45,452 bases of DNA from a virus, in IMG/VR virus record IMGVR_UViG_3300045935_000007, positions 1-45,452 of that record; one strand, 5' to 3'. The notes beneath the pieces were generated by a model. The model was not told the DNA's origin. It was given only the letters and a program-made list of their open reading frames with translations, and did not search any database. Both the position numbers and the translations under genes were made by a program. Below are positions 26,127 to 33,989 of the stretch, piece by piece; the first letter of the stretch is position 1, and every line of letters starts with the position of its first letter.

Positions 26127-26577
26127 TTTCGACCAACTGGCGTTGCTGGAACTTAGCTTTCTCTTGCCATTCGTCAATGCTAGCTGGCATTGGAACCTGC
26201 ATCACATTGCTGGTCAAACTCTTGACGCTATTGTCAATGGTAACGTTAGTTCCGCCCTTGCTAACGAATCCACGCAATTCAGAGAACAAAGCAAGAGCGG
26301 CGACACGCTCTCTTACCGGCACTGTTTCAGTTTGTGCCATCTTCCAAGCGAGCTTCACAGCATCGCCTTTTGTTGGAAGAAATGCCTCTTCACCGTATTC
26401 TGCTAAAACTTCATCCCGAAGTTTCAATACTTCATCACTATGCGACCATTCGTGCGAATATCGTAATGCAGCGGACGTATCGGCGCCGAACACTTTAAGC
26501 GCAGCGCCGAATGCGTCACCATCTTCGTCTTGCAACCAAGCGTAAACGAACGCTCGTTTTTGGTCGGCCATTTCCAT
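26107..26577 (-). CDS. terS: Terminase small subunit
   Basis: The 156-residue, mostly helical protein lies immediately before the large subunit. It starts QKRAFVYAWLQDEDGDAFGAALKVFG, a helix-turn-helix-like DNA-recognition region of the family. A central helical part (VPVRERVAALALFSELRGFV) could form the oligomerisation hairpins. The start is either 26577 or 26571 (tandem ATGs); no clear Shine-Dalgarno decides. It should recognise the packaging site and load the motor. Confidence 0.83.
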   Translation of the reverse strand: MEMADQKRAFVYAWLQDEDGDAFGAALKVFGADTSAALRYSHEWSHSDEVLKLRDEVLAEYGEEAFLPTKGDAVKLAWKMAQTETVPVRERVAALALFSELRGFVSKGGTNVTIDNSVKSLTSNVMQVPMPASIDEWQEKAKFQQRQLVENARSTH

Positions 26578-26599
26578 GATTAGACATACTGCGAAATAT

Positions 26600-27088
26600 T
26601 TAGTTATCCGCAGTATAGCCGGGTTCGCTCAAAATGGTGCGTTGCAATTCGTTTACTTTGACGGCAAGTCGGCCGTTCTCAGCCCCAAGTCGGACAATTG
26701 CTGCCGCAGTTGCGCTAAGATCAATTGAGCCGTCGTCAAGCCTGAATTGGGGTCTTCCGGTTCCATCAATCGCGGGTCTGCTTGCTGCGGTTTGGGGCAC
26801 ACTGCCACCGGCACAGGTGCGGTAGCGCATCCGTGTATCAATGACAGCAGCGGAAGCGCTGATAGCAACAGCGCTTGCCGCATATGCTGCGCCATGCGAC
26901 GCGTTATCTTTGCGTTGAGCATTTTCGGTTCCTTCTTTCTGCGTCATCAAAGTAATCGTTGCTGATTTCGAAACCGAATCGTCAACTTCTTTTTGTACGT
27001 GGATACCGTAGAAATACCCACAGAAAGCCGTCAGGCAGGCCAGCGCAAGCGCCGCCAAGGCTTCGTACAGCATCGTCAAGGGGTTCAT
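26600..27088 (-). CDS. Rz: Rz-like inner-membrane spanin
   Basis: The 162-residue protein has an N-terminal membrane helix (LTMLYEALAALALACLTAFCGYF). The periplasmic part is helical and ends in a coiled segment (AIVRLGAENGRLAVKVNELQRTI). The ATG at 27088 is chosen because GGGAG lies 7 nt upstream and it overlaps the lysozyme stop as ATGA; an ATG at 27094 is too close to that site. It pairs with the Rz1 lipoprotein encoded inside it in another frame, to fuse inner and outer membranes in the last step of lysis. Confidence 0.9.
   Translation of the reverse strand: MNPLTMLYEALAALALACLTAFCGYFYGIHVQKEVDDSVSKSATITLMTQKEGTENAQRKDNASHGAAYAASAVAISASAAVIDTRMRYRTCAGGSVPQTAASRPAIDGTGRPQFRLDDGSIDLSATAAAIVRLGAENGRLAVKVNELQRTILSEPGYTADN
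26653..26922 (-). CDS. Rz1: Rz1-like outer-membrane spanin lipoprotein, nested in Rz
   Basis: The 89-residue frame lies entirely inside Rz in a different frame. Its N-terminus is positive, followed by a hydrophobic core and a lipobox-like LSLIHGC, with Cys32 as the lipidated residue. A Pro-rich mature region follows (APVPVAVCPKPQQADPR), typical of Rz1. GAAGGAAC about 7 nt before the ATG at 26922 supports this start. The nested arrangement is the lambda Rz/Rz1 type and is strong evidence for a Gram-negative host. Confidence 0.9.
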   Translation of the reverse strand: MLNAKITRRMAQHMRQALLLSALPLLSLIHGCATAPVPVAVCPKPQQADPRLMEPEDPNSGLTTAQLILAQLRQQLSDLGLRTADLPSK

Positions 27089-27531
27089 TGCCATGCTCCC
27101 GTTTCAAAGGCTACAGCAGCCCGTTCCGCACGGTCGTGAGTCTGGCCGTACCACTTCGAATGCCGAACGCCAGCAGCGGCATCCATCCATTGCTTTAGAC
27201 GTAGACAATCCAGCGTGTTATGGAATCCAAGTGCGCCAGTCAATCCCATTTGAAACGCCATTGAAACGACGTAGGCTTGCCTTACTGAATCCAATCCCCC
27301 AAACCATGGCAAGGCGCGCGTAAGGCCGGTAACTTTGTCAATGTAATCCGCCTCAAACATCGTATTGATTTTCTCTTCATTCCATGTCGTAGCGCCAAGT
27401 ACCATAGTCCGATCTTTGTGACCGATACCAATTGTGGGTATTCCGTATTGATCGGGATATGCGACATGTTTTCTACCCTCTTCCATTGCAATTAATTCGC
27501 GTGCGCTAGTAGGCGGAATACGTTTGTTCAT
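27085..27531 (-). CDS. Endolysin, GH24 (T4-type) lysozyme
   Basis: The 148-residue protein shows the GH24 catalytic triad Glu18, Asp27 and Thr33 with exact T4 lysozyme spacing (EEG ... YPDQYGIPTIGIGH). It should cut the glycan backbone of peptidoglycan. No signal-anchor sequence is visible, so it depends on the holin for release. It overlaps both neighbours by 4 nt (ATGA), tying holin, lysozyme and spanins into one cassette. Confidence 0.95.
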   Translation of the reverse strand: MNKRIPPTSARELIAMEEGRKHVAYPDQYGIPTIGIGHKDRTMVLGATTWNEEKINTMFEADYIDKVTGLTRALPWFGGLDSVRQAYVVSMAFQMGLTGALGFHNTLDCLRLKQWMDAAAGVRHSKWYGQTHDRAERAAVAFETGAWQ

Positions 27532-27788
27532 TTGGACTCATCTTTCGGCGTTTGATCCAATGCACGCAAAACTGGAATAGCAACAATCAATGCAGTGACT
27601 GTATATGCAATAAGTTTTGGAGCAAATGGTGGCAATTCAGCCTTTGCCCAATCTGGAATAATGGTCCATGTTCCCTGAATCGATGCAGCAAGTCCAGCAG
27701 CTTGAACACTCCAGGCACGGCGCAGCTTGGTCCAATCTTCAATTAACCATTTGTCCCTGAAATTACTCCAGCTTTCAATGATTCTCAC
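27528..27788 (-). CDS. Holin-like membrane protein
   Basis: The 86-residue protein has a weak hydrophobic segment around residues 25-45 (WSVQAAGLAASIQGTW) and a clear membrane helix near residues 58-75 (LIAYTVTALIVAIPVL). It resembles small Trp-rich phage proteins (DUF7940 type) encoded just before lysozymes. It is the likely holin because it directly precedes the lysozyme with an ATGA overlap. The neighbouring 78-residue protein is the alternative. Confidence 0.75.
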   Translation of the reverse strand: MRIIESWSNFRDKWLIEDWTKLRRAWSVQAAGLAASIQGTWTIIPDWAKAELPPFAPKLIAYTVTALIVAIPVLRALDQTPKDESK

Positions 27789-28011
27789 TTACTGCCATCC
27801 TTTGTAAAATCTGCTTTTGATCGTCGCGAATCTCTTTTAAATCTTCGCGAATTTCACGCCATTTATCATTGCGATCAATTTGCATCATTTCCAGTTTGGT
27901 CTTTTGCTCAGTAACTTGTGACTGAAGCGTAGCCCATGAAGTACCCATTGCACCCAGCAATCCTACAAGAGCAACGACTGTCGAAACGTTGATAGTTTTG
28001 TCAAATTCCAC
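27775..28011 (-). CDS. Small membrane protein with coiled coil, second holin or antiholin
   Basis: This 78-residue protein is the first gene of the lysis and structural operon. A membrane helix at residues 10-28 (VSTVVALVGLLGAMGTSWA) is followed by a charged coiled coil (KLEMMQIDRNDKWREIRED). It starts with GTG at 28011, supported by AGGGG 7 nt upstream; a nearby ATG is out of frame. It overlaps the holin-like gene by 14 nt. The single-helix plus coil design is common among auxiliary holins. Confidence 0.7.
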   Translation of the reverse strand: MEFDKTINVSTVVALVGLLGAMGTSWATLQSQVTEQKTKLEMMQIDRNDKWREIREDLKEIRDDQKQILQRMAVSENH

Positions 28012-28033
28012 AACATGCCCCTAGATTTGCAGC

Positions 28034-28062
28034 ATTATGGCCCCTGCAACAAAAATAGGCAA
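28034..28062 (-). promoter_or_regulatory. Candidate promoter of the lysis/structural operon
   Basis: On the minus strand TTGCCT (28062-28057), a 17-bp spacer and CATAAT (28039-28034) resemble a sigma70 promoter. It lies between a terminator and the first lysis gene, so it could drive the whole late unit down to 5766. It may alternatively need a phage activator. Confidence 0.5.
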
Positions 28063-28090
28063 AGAAAAAGCCGCCCTCGGGCGGCTTGAT
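28063..28090 (-). terminator. Rho-independent terminator
   Basis: On the minus strand AAGCCGCCC-GA-GGGCGGCTT is followed by TTTCTTT. The stem is strong and GC-rich. It ends the single-gene transcript of the 235-residue protein at 28107-28814 and insulates the late operon. Confidence 0.92.
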
Positions 28091-28106
28091 TGTAAAGTGC
28101 GGGTGT

Positions 28107-28814
28107 TTATTCGGCGGTCGGAACTGCAACGCGACCGATGAAGGCACCTTCTTCGCCAGTCTTCGGATGCTTGCCAGCGCGAACTTGGAACTTGCGAACC
28201 AGCTTCGTGGCATTCGTCACGTTACCCTTGCGATTCGTGCGGGTAACCGGAGTGCCATCGGGGTGCTTAATCACTTCGGCGTAACGAGCGTTTGCGCTGG
28301 CAACGGTCGAGGCGAGCGCCTTGACACTGCCACCGGGAACGAAGAACGCGCCACCGATTTCGAGCGATTCAAACGGGTACTTGGTGTTTCCGTTGCCGGG
28401 TTTGCGACCCTTCGGCAGTTCGAAGTTTTCAAAGACTTCGAAATTGGCCTTCGGCTTTTCAGCAACGGTTTCGGCGGCTTGCGTTTGGACTTCAGACATT
28501 TCGGTTTCCTGGGGAGCAATGTCGCCGGTTTCGGCAACGGGGTTTTGAGGGGTACTTGCGCTTGCACGAGCCGCAACGTAGTCACCATTATGCACAAGTG
28601 CGGGATTTGTTTCAACCGAAATGCCGAAAATTTCGACTTGTTCGGGAGCGAGATAGACGAACGAACCAGAGATGGTCGCCTCTTGAATTCGTTCAAGAGT
28701 GACGATCAGCACCGGATTGCCTTCGGCCGTGAAACCTTGCGGCTTCGCGTCAGGAGCAACATCGGTTGCACGAGTGTTCTTGTCGGCTGCGCGACGGCGG
28801 GGAGCGGTTGCCAT
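28107..28814 (-). CDS. Phage protein of unknown function with its own promoter and terminator
   Basis: The 235-residue protein starts at 28814 (MATAPRRRAADK), with AGGAAA about 7 nt upstream. Longer in-frame starts overlap the promoter and lack a binding site. The middle (about residues 80-130) is low-complexity and acidic. The C-terminal ~100 residues form a compact region (KYPFESLEIGGAFFVPGG, then NRKGNVTNATKLVRKFQVRAG, then GAFIGRVAVP), resembling small beta domains fused to phage regulatory or DNA-binding proteins (DUF7303-like by recall). A perfect -35 box upstream and a strong terminator downstream mark it as a monocistronic, probably abundant product. Confidence 0.8.
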   Translation of the reverse strand: MATAPRRRAADKNTRATDVAPDAKPQGFTAEGNPVLIVTLERIQEATISGSFVYLAPEQVEIFGISVETNPALVHNGDYVAARASASTPQNPVAETGDIAPQETEMSEVQTQAAETVAEKPKANFEVFENFELPKGRKPGNGNTKYPFESLEIGGAFFVPGGSVKALASTVASANARYAEVIKHPDGTPVTRTNRKGNVTNATKLVRKFQVRAGKHPKTGEEGAFIGRVAVPTAE

Positions 28815-28864
28815 GATTGAATTTCCTATAAAGGGTTGAATGATTGATGAGGACTGAGGACTCG

Positions 28865-28892
28865 ACTTTAACTTCGCTGCGAACATTGTCAA
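28865..28892 (-). promoter_or_regulatory. Candidate sigma70 promoter
   Basis: On the minus strand a perfect TTGACA (28892-28887), a 16-bp spacer and TAAAGT (28870-28865) precede the 235-residue protein gene by about 50 nt. Confidence 0.65.
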
Positions 28893-28897
28893 GTGTT

Positions 28898-29092
28898 TTA
28901 AGTGAAAAGTTTTACGACGAATGTGACGATGAGCAAAACTGCAATGTATCTGCCAATCCGATAGGACGGCACTCGCTTAGGGGCATGCAGAGTGCCCACA
29001 GGAACGCCGTAGAACCCCGGAATATCGGTGCATTCGCCACTGCGTGAGGGGTCATCCCTAGATGCACGAGGGAAGCGGCTGTTATGGGTCAT
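28898..29092 (-). CDS. Small membrane protein of unknown function
   Basis: The 64-residue protein overlaps its upstream neighbour by 4 nt (ATGA). The N-terminal two thirds is basic and polar. The C-terminus is a single membrane helix (YIAVLLIVTFVVKLF), giving a tail-anchored topology. It is the last gene before the promoter at 28865-28892. No family recognised. Confidence 0.55.
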   Translation of the reverse strand: MTHNSRFPRASRDDPSRSGECTDIPGFYGVPVGTLHAPKRVPSYRIGRYIAVLLIVTFVVKLFT

Positions 29093-29334
29093 TCTTGACC
29101 TTCGAAGTAGCGAAGTTCCGACAAACTCTGCAAAATATGCTCGTTTTCTTTGTCAGATTCGGCAATCAAAAGTTCAAGAACCTTGCACTCATCTTCGGTA
29201 AGATCAAGTTTTGTTTGATGATCGAATGCCCCCAGCAACTCAAAACTTTGAAAGCCTTCAATATCACTTTCCCAATAGCTACCTTCAACTTCAATTTCAT
29301 ATCTATCAAATACTGGCAAAATTGCGGTGGTCAT
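29089..29334 (-). CDS. Small acidic protein of unknown function
   Basis: This 81-residue protein has AGGGGA before its ATG. It is acidic, with an aromatic beta-rich N-terminus (LPVFDRYEIEVEGSYWESD) and a helical C-terminus (EDECKVLELLIAESDKENEH). It is coupled by ATGA to the membrane protein downstream. No family recognised. Confidence 0.7.
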   Translation of the reverse strand: MTTAILPVFDRYEIEVEGSYWESDIEGFQSFELLGAFDHQTKLDLTEDECKVLELLIAESDKENEHILQSLSELRYFEGQE

Positions 29335-29370
29335 GAAAGTCCCCTGTTGCGTTGCGATGATGCAATCATA

Positions 29371-29559
29371 TCACGGTCTTTTATCGCTTGCAAGCCATGT
29401 TCCGTTTGTTGCGTAACCGAGACACTTCGAACCTTTGAACGGTTCAACCAAAATGCAAGTAATGCCATACTCTTTAACCACGTTAACGTAGCGGTCTTTT
29501 CCGTCTACCTCCGAAAGTTCCATAGCCCTTTCGATAGCTTGGCTTTCGGTTGTGTACAT
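29371..29559 (-). CDS. Small protein of unknown function
   Basis: The 62-residue protein starts MYTTESQAIERAMELSEVDG. Its ATG at 29559 shares a base with the upstream stop (TGATG), so translation is coupled. The pattern (YVNVVKEYGITCILVEPFKG) suggests a small alpha/beta fold. No family recognised. Confidence 0.7.
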   Translation of the reverse strand: MYTTESQAIERAMELSEVDGKDRYVNVVKEYGITCILVEPFKGSKCLGYATNGTWLASDKRP

Positions 29560-29759
29560 CACCGTTCCACGTAGCTGAAGAAGCGTTCGCGTGTCACGTC
29601 GCCAACTTTGAACATTTCCACAAGCGTACCGCGTGAACGTTGCCATGCGTACTCGCCGCCGAATTCCCCTTCCAGAAAGTCGCATATTTCCGATGCGTTG
29701 TGGCCTTCCTTGTAAAGACGAAACGCGACCGAGTGAAGAGCATCTGTTTGCTTAGACAT
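29559..29759 (-). CDS. Small protein, possibly helical DNA-binding
   Basis: The 66-residue protein starts at MSKQTDALHSVAFRLY; GAGGTTGTT lies shortly upstream. The segment RLYKEGHNASEICDFLEGEFGG has the spacing of a helix-turn-helix or a small helical bundle. It is the first of a two-gene unit downstream of the tailspike terminator. Confidence 0.65.
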   Translation of the reverse strand: MSKQTDALHSVAFRLYKEGHNASEICDFLEGEFGGEYAWQRSRGTLVEMFKVGDVTRERFFSYVER

Positions 29760-29794
29760 AACAACCTCTAACGTAGTGGTGAACAAGTGTAAAC

Positions 29795-29820
29795 GAAAAA
29801 AGCGCCTTGCGGCGCTTTTT
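29795..29820. terminator. Terminator after the tailspike gene
   Basis: AAAAAAGCGCC-TTGC-GGCGCTTTTT has A and T runs on both sides and can act in either direction. On the minus strand it ends the tailspike transcript. Confidence 0.9.
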
Positions 29821-29839
29821 GTTGAAAAAGATTGACTGC

Positions 29840-32287
29840 TTATGCCCAACCTGTTCCGATGACTGCACCCGGTGTAACGGTAGCGCCCGATGTGTTTGCA
29901 GCGGTGAAAGCAAACCACAAATCAGCATTCGACGTTGCAGCGAATTGATGGATATCAATCCAAGTTGTGGGTGTGCTAGAACGAGCAATCTGACCCTTGA
30001 TAACGCCAGCGCTCCGCGTAAAGCGCATGATATCGCCATTTTGAACGGCAGTTGTGGAGCTAAGATTGCCTGCAGTTGAAGAAGCAGCGCCGTCAACAAT
30101 GACACGATAGATGAGCGAACCGTGTGCCTGAAGACCGAACTTATAGCCAGTTGCACCGGCAGAGAAGACCGGATCAGATTGGGCCGTAACAAGACCGATG
30201 ATGAATGTATCGGTAGAGGAAGGCGCAATACTCGGATACGCCATGCGAATGGCACCATCAACACCAGCCGGCATCTTAGTTGACGAAGTACCGGCCGAAT
30301 CAGTGCCGAATGCTGCGGCTGTTGCAACGGTGTAAACCCAGCCAGCACCGGAGCTACCAGTTTCGGTAATCTTTGTGCCGGTAATGTGAGTTAACCGAAC
30401 ATTCGAATCAGTCAACGAACTGGAAGCAGTTGCAACTGTAACAGTTGAAGACCACGCACCGTTAGGATTCGTACCGTAGTTATTTGCACGAATACGGAAA
30501 TCGTACGTCGTTGAAGACGTTAAACCAGTAACATTTATTGAGGTTGATATGCCGAAACCATCAACAAAATCAACCCAAGTTCCTGCACCAGTTGGCGAAA
30601 CTTGCATTTGATAATCCGAAACACTTCCACCGCTAGAGGGGGCTGTAAAAGTGAACGGGATCGAAGTTGCAGTTGAAGTGCCGGCAGTTAGTCCGGTTAC
30701 CTGACCAGGCGCAACCGTTTGACCTGCATTCGCAAGAGCGGTTGCGCGCGCTGCATACATCGAAGTACCGGTTGCACGTGCTTGCGCCGCGTTATAGTGC
30801 AGATTGTCGCTCGTCTGACCAGACACGCCAGCGATGATTGTGGTTTTGGCAATATCAGCAACAGAACTTAATGCTGCATCAACTTCTGCATAACTGCCAA
30901 CTTGATTAGCAATAGTTTCAGGCACAAGATGCGAAGCAATAATTGGCACATTTGCTGCACCTGTAATACCAGCACGCAAGCCGGCAAAAACGTCTTTAAC
31001 TGCTTGCGCATAAGCCGGCCCTGTCACAAAGTTGCTGGCATCTCCTTCACCTTGGAACCAAAGGATTGCAGAAACTGTACTTCCGGGTGCAGCGGCAATA
31101 GCACGATTGACTTGATCGATAGCATTCAAGAAATCGCGATTGTTTCCCGATCCGTATGGGCTCCAAGTTGAATTGGCTCCTGTTCCAAGAATGGAAGTGC
31201 CACCCCATGCAACAGGAACCAGTAACACCTTACGACCTGTTGCCGCAGCATGAGCCTTGCCATAAAACATTCCAGGGCCAACAAGTGTCTGACCTGGAGA
31301 AAGCGCCGTCAACTCTGGGTGCTTAAGTCGATCTTGCGCTTGAATGATTGTGCGATAAGTTGGCGAATCGGCCCATCCATCAAACTGGAATACGTTTGCA
31401 TCAACCGTGTCGATGCTCGAATTATAAACACCACGCCCCGCCATATTAGATTGTCCCATAAGCGGGATAATATCGTAAGTGACAGTCGGTGCAGTTGCTG
31501 TGATAGTCGGGCAACTTGCGCTAACAGCAGGTCCAACACCGTTAAATGCAGTTGTTAACAAATCGAAGTAATCACCGGCAACAAAGTTAGTATAAGAACC
31601 TGAAGTAGCCGAAGTAGAAACGACAGTTCCATTCTTCGAAAGTTGATAAGTAACTGTAGGCGTCGGTGAACCTGTCACAACAGCACCAGACCATGCAACA
31701 GCGGATGCAGTGGAAATTGCCTGAAGAATACCAGCCGTCGTAATTTGCGCTTGAACAGGCAATGTAATTGCAGCACCTGCTACACCATTGCAAGTCCAAA
31801 ACTTCGAATTGCCAGAGCGACGAAGTTTGATTTCGTTGTGGGCACCGGACGTCGTGACCCAGCCAGAGATTGCAACACCATCGACAGTAGGTGTATGGGA
31901 GCCGTCGGCAACGAATGTGGCGACTGTATAGCCGCCAACATTTGAATCGACATCGGACGAGATTAAAGCGACCGCCGCAGTAATCGTTTGCTCGCCCATA
32001 TCCTTTGCAGCGTTCGTATCCCAAGTTAAAGCGAAATCAACTTGTTTTAGCTCAAGATTTGCAACGCGATTAATCACGTTATAAATCATCCCTGCTGACA
32101 ATTGAACGATAGCACCCAAGCTTCCAACAGGGCCGAGTGTCATAGTGCGATTGCCATTGAAATACGGCGCTGCACCTTCATAGCCTTTAATGCCATAAAG
32201 CACAGTAGCGGTTCCGCTACCGGATAACGTAATCGATTGACCTTTTTGCAGCGCAATTTGCGTTGTGCTTGATACGGTAGTGCCCAT
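29840..32287 (-). CDS. Tailspike/tail fibre with SASA-type carbohydrate acetylesterase domain and FN3
   Basis: The 815-residue protein has a beta-rich virion-attachment half (1-260). An SGNH/SASA esterase domain follows (about 270-520): GQSN at 278-281 with Ser280 as nucleophile, AWGGTSI, WFQGEGD at 410-416, and DNLH at 494-497 giving the catalytic Asp and His. A fibronectin III-like domain lies at ~526-622, followed by a C-terminal beta-rich domain of about 190 residues. It likely removes acetyl groups from capsule, exopolysaccharide or O-antigen as the first receptor contact. AGGGG lies 7 nt before the ATG. It has its own promoter and terminator, 18 kb from the other tail-fibre genes, suggesting independent gain. 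Confidence 0.88.
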   Translation of the reverse strand: MGTTVSSTTQIALQKGQSITLSGSGTATVLYGIKGYEGAAPYFNGNRTMTLGPVGSLGAIVQLSAGMIYNVINRVANLELKQVDFALTWDTNAAKDMGEQTITAAVALISSDVDSNVGGYTVATFVADGSHTPTVDGVAISGWVTTSGAHNEIKLRRSGNSKFWTCNGVAGAAITLPVQAQITTAGILQAISTASAVAWSGAVVTGSPTPTVTYQLSKNGTVVSTSATSGSYTNFVAGDYFDLLTTAFNGVGPAVSASCPTITATAPTVTYDIIPLMGQSNMAGRGVYNSSIDTVDANVFQFDGWADSPTYRTIIQAQDRLKHPELTALSPGQTLVGPGMFYGKAHAAATGRKVLLVPVAWGGTSILGTGANSTWSPYGSGNNRDFLNAIDQVNRAIAAAPGSTVSAILWFQGEGDASNFVTGPAYAQAVKDVFAGLRAGITGAANVPIIASHLVPETIANQVGSYAEVDAALSSVADIAKTTIIAGVSGQTSDNLHYNAAQARATGTSMYAARATALANAGQTVAPGQVTGLTAGTSTATSIPFTFTAPSSGGSVSDYQMQVSPTGAGTWVDFVDGFGISTSINVTGLTSSTTYDFRIRANNYGTNPNGAWSSTVTVATASSSLTDSNVRLTHITGTKITETGSSGAGWVYTVATAAAFGTDSAGTSSTKMPAGVDGAIRMAYPSIAPSSTDTFIIGLVTAQSDPVFSAGATGYKFGLQAHGSLIYRVIVDGAASSTAGNLSSTTAVQNGDIMRFTRSAGVIKGQIARSSTPTTWIDIHQFAATSNADLWFAFTAANTSGATVTPGAVIGTGWA

Positions 32288-32312
32288 TTGATACCCCTGT
32301 TAAGTTGTGCGG

Positions 32313-32342
32313 AGTCTATTCGAGCGCACTCCAGGCAGTCAA
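32313..32342 (-). promoter_or_regulatory. Candidate promoter of the tailspike gene
   Basis: On the minus strand TTGACT (32342-32337), an 18-bp spacer and TAGACT (32318-32313) lie about 25 nt before the tailspike start. It gives the tailspike its own transcript. Confidence 0.55.
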
Positions 32343-32369
32343 TAGATAAATGGGAATTGTTCGCAACAA

Positions 32370-32400
32370 ACGAAAATAGCCCCAATCGGAGCTATTTTCA
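32370..32400 (-). terminator. Terminator after the small-gene operon
   Basis: GAAAATAGC and GCTATTTTC form a perfect 9-bp stem around a CC...GG inner stem. On the minus strand the hairpin is followed by GTTTGTT. It ends the operon whose last gene is the VRR-NUC nuclease at 32464. Confidence 0.75.
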
Positions 32401-32463
32401 ACCTTTCTTTGCAGTCACACTGCCCTATAAGCTGCGGCAGCTACTAGCATGCAAAGCAGGAAA

Positions 32464-32910
32464 TTACATGTACTCTCTTACGATAGCTTTGCCGCTATTG
32501 TAATCGGCGAATGCTTGCGCAGCACCGCGCCAACTATAGCACGTACAGGCCGCGTAACCATCACCACATGCTGTATAAATCCACTCTGATTGATTAACCT
32601 GTTCTTTGCCAGAAGCCTTTTTAAATTCAATCCAAAGACCTGCGTAACGAGCCATTCCGCCGTCGTAATAGCGTTGCACAGGATAGAACGTATCGGGAAC
32701 ACCTGCTTTTACACCTTCGGCCTTCAATCGCGCTGCTGTGATCTTATCACGCAATCCGCCATTCGGAATAGCGAACATGCGATCAGAACGAGGATAGATA
32801 TTCTCACGCTTCATCCAAGCGAGCCAAGCGAAGAATGCACGTTGATGAGCATGCTCCGTTCCCGACTTCGCTAAGACATCGCAACTCTTTTCGATGTTTT
32901 CGATGTCCAT
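32464..32910 (-). CDS. VRR-NUC domain nuclease
   Basis: The 148-residue protein has the VRR-NUC form of the PD-(D/E)XK fold: FAIPNGGLRDKITAARLKAEGVKAGVPD, with Asp73, then LWIEFKK with Glu95 and Lys97, then QVNQSEW. Family members cut structured DNA such as junctions. The start at 32910 (MDIENIEKSC) lies 1 nt after the upstream stop; longer starts are rejected because they run through that gene. It may resolve replication or recombination intermediates before packaging. Confidence 0.9.
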   Translation of the reverse strand: MDIENIEKSCDVLAKSGTEHAHQRAFFAWLAWMKRENIYPRSDRMFAIPNGGLRDKITAARLKAEGVKAGVPDTFYPVQRYYDGGMARYAGLWIEFKKASGKEQVNQSEWIYTACGDGYAACTCYSWRGAAQAFADYNSGKAIVREYM

Positions 32911-32911
32911 T

Positions 32912-33403
32912 TCAATACCTACCCGGCTCGACTTCTTGGCAATCAACGCATGCCCACAGGACACGCCGGTTATCGTTGCGCTTGACGTAAAACGAATTAA
33001 TAGCCACCTGCGGTTCGCCAACTCCAACAGAATCGTTGGCCTTTAGATATTCCAGCACAAGTGCCGTCGTTCCAGTGCGCTTGTTTTCTACACGCTTTCC
33101 AACAAGATTCGACGGATGGCAAACATTACACTCATCCTTACCGCAATTTGGAGGTGCGATATCAAGTCCTGTTTCAAAGTCTTCGATTCGCACGCTGTAA
33201 TTGCTTGCGCCTTTTACCTTAAGACGTTCGGCAAATTCAGAATTGCGTTTATGTAATGCTTCCAACTCCGATTGCGGTGCAAGTATGCCACTGAATTTCG
33301 TTCCAATCGCGATGAAATCTCCTTCTGGATGCGGTGCACGTACAGCCTTGAATCTGTCGATATCGCGAGCGCGCTCAGCAACTCGCCTTTGATGTGCATT
33401 CAT
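32912..33403 (-). CDS. Cys-rich protein of unknown function
   Basis: The 163-residue protein has a zinc-like cluster in the middle (NCGKDECNVCH) and a second pair near the end (WACVDC). Between them is a KOW- or SH3-like stretch (LVGKRVENKRTGTTALVLEYL). Its ATG overlaps the preceding 44-residue gene as ATGA, and it ends 1 nt before the nuclease gene. It may be a partner of that nuclease, by position only. Confidence 0.75.
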   Translation of the reverse strand: MNAHQRRVAERARDIDRFKAVRAPHPEGDFIAIGTKFSGILAPQSELEALHKRNSEFAERLKVKGASNYSVRIEDFETGLDIAPPNCGKDECNVCHPSNLVGKRVENKRTGTTALVLEYLKANDSVGVGEPQVAINSFYVKRNDNRRVLWACVDCQEVEPGRY

Positions 33404-33534
33404 TCTTCAATCTCCTTTAGCGCCTCTACGATAGCCTTTTCAAGCATTTGCTTTTGAACAGTGCCAACAGCATACCAATAGTCGACCAAACGACACATGA
33501 TTGCGGCGATAGCCTTTGCTTGATGTTCGGTCAT
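33400..33534 (-). CDS. 44-residue helical protein
   Basis: The frame MTEHQAKAIAAIMCRLVDYW...EALKEIEE is linked to both neighbours by ATGA overlaps (33531-33534 and 33400-33403). AAGGAG at its end serves as the ribosome-binding site of the next gene. The sequence predicts two amphipathic helices. The double coupling argues that it is translated. Confidence 0.65.
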   Translation of the reverse strand: MTEHQAKAIAAIMCRLVDYWYAVGTVQKQMLEKAIVEALKEIEE

Positions 33535-33725
33535 TCGCACACCTCTTCTTTGCTTGCCTTTGACATTGCAAGAGCAATTGCAACGTTATCCAAAATGCGA
33601 CGTTGAATCTGCGATGCCTTAAGAACACGCCATTCAAGCAGCGTGCAACAATCGCCAGCTTGGCAATGCTTGCGATGTTCCTTATGCTCAGCAAGTTGTG
33701 CCAAGCTATGATGCCGATTACTCAT
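33531..33725 (-). CDS. Small His/Cys-rich protein
   Basis: The 64-residue protein starts MSNRHHSLAQLAEHKEHRKH, followed by CQAGDCC. The clustered His and Cys residues could bind a metal. The ATG at 33725 is preferred over an upstream in-frame start that overlaps the neighbouring gene. It is coupled by ATGA to the 44-residue protein. Confidence 0.65.
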   Translation of the reverse strand: MSNRHHSLAQLAEHKEHRKHCQAGDCCTLLEWRVLKASQIQRRILDNVAIALAMSKASKEEVCE

Positions 33726-33759
33726 GTGAATACCTTTCGTTGATTGAATCTGTATCCTA

Positions 33760-33984
33760 CTATTGCTTTTCGTAGGCGTCAAGCACTATCGTTAGTTCTT
33801 GCGGTTCAATGCCACCTTCACAACCTTCGATGATTCGTTCGCAAAGCATGTTCATGTCCGATGCAACTCGACGCGCATCCGCCTCAGTGCAACATTGAAT
33901 CACTCCACCATCAGGCGTCAACACGCGATGAACGTATGCGCCATTGTGCTTAATGTAATGCGGTTCTAGATATTTGTATTTCAT
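33760..33984 (-). CDS. Small protein of unknown function
   Basis: The 74-residue protein begins MKYKYLEPHYIKHNGAYVHR. It has an alpha/beta pattern with an acidic C-terminal helix (ELTIVLDAYEKQ). It starts 5 nt after the upstream stop. No family recognised. Confidence 0.65.
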   Translation of the reverse strand: MKYKYLEPHYIKHNGAYVHRVLTPDGGVIQCCTEADARRVASDMNMLCERIIEGCEGGIEPQELTIVLDAYEKQ

Positions 33985-33989
33985 TTATT

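Noticed and set aside
28107-28892. Longer 261-codon version of the 28107-28814 gene
   Set aside because: The extra 26 codons would start inside the -35 box and have no ribosome-binding site, whereas ATG 28814 has AGGAAA upstream.
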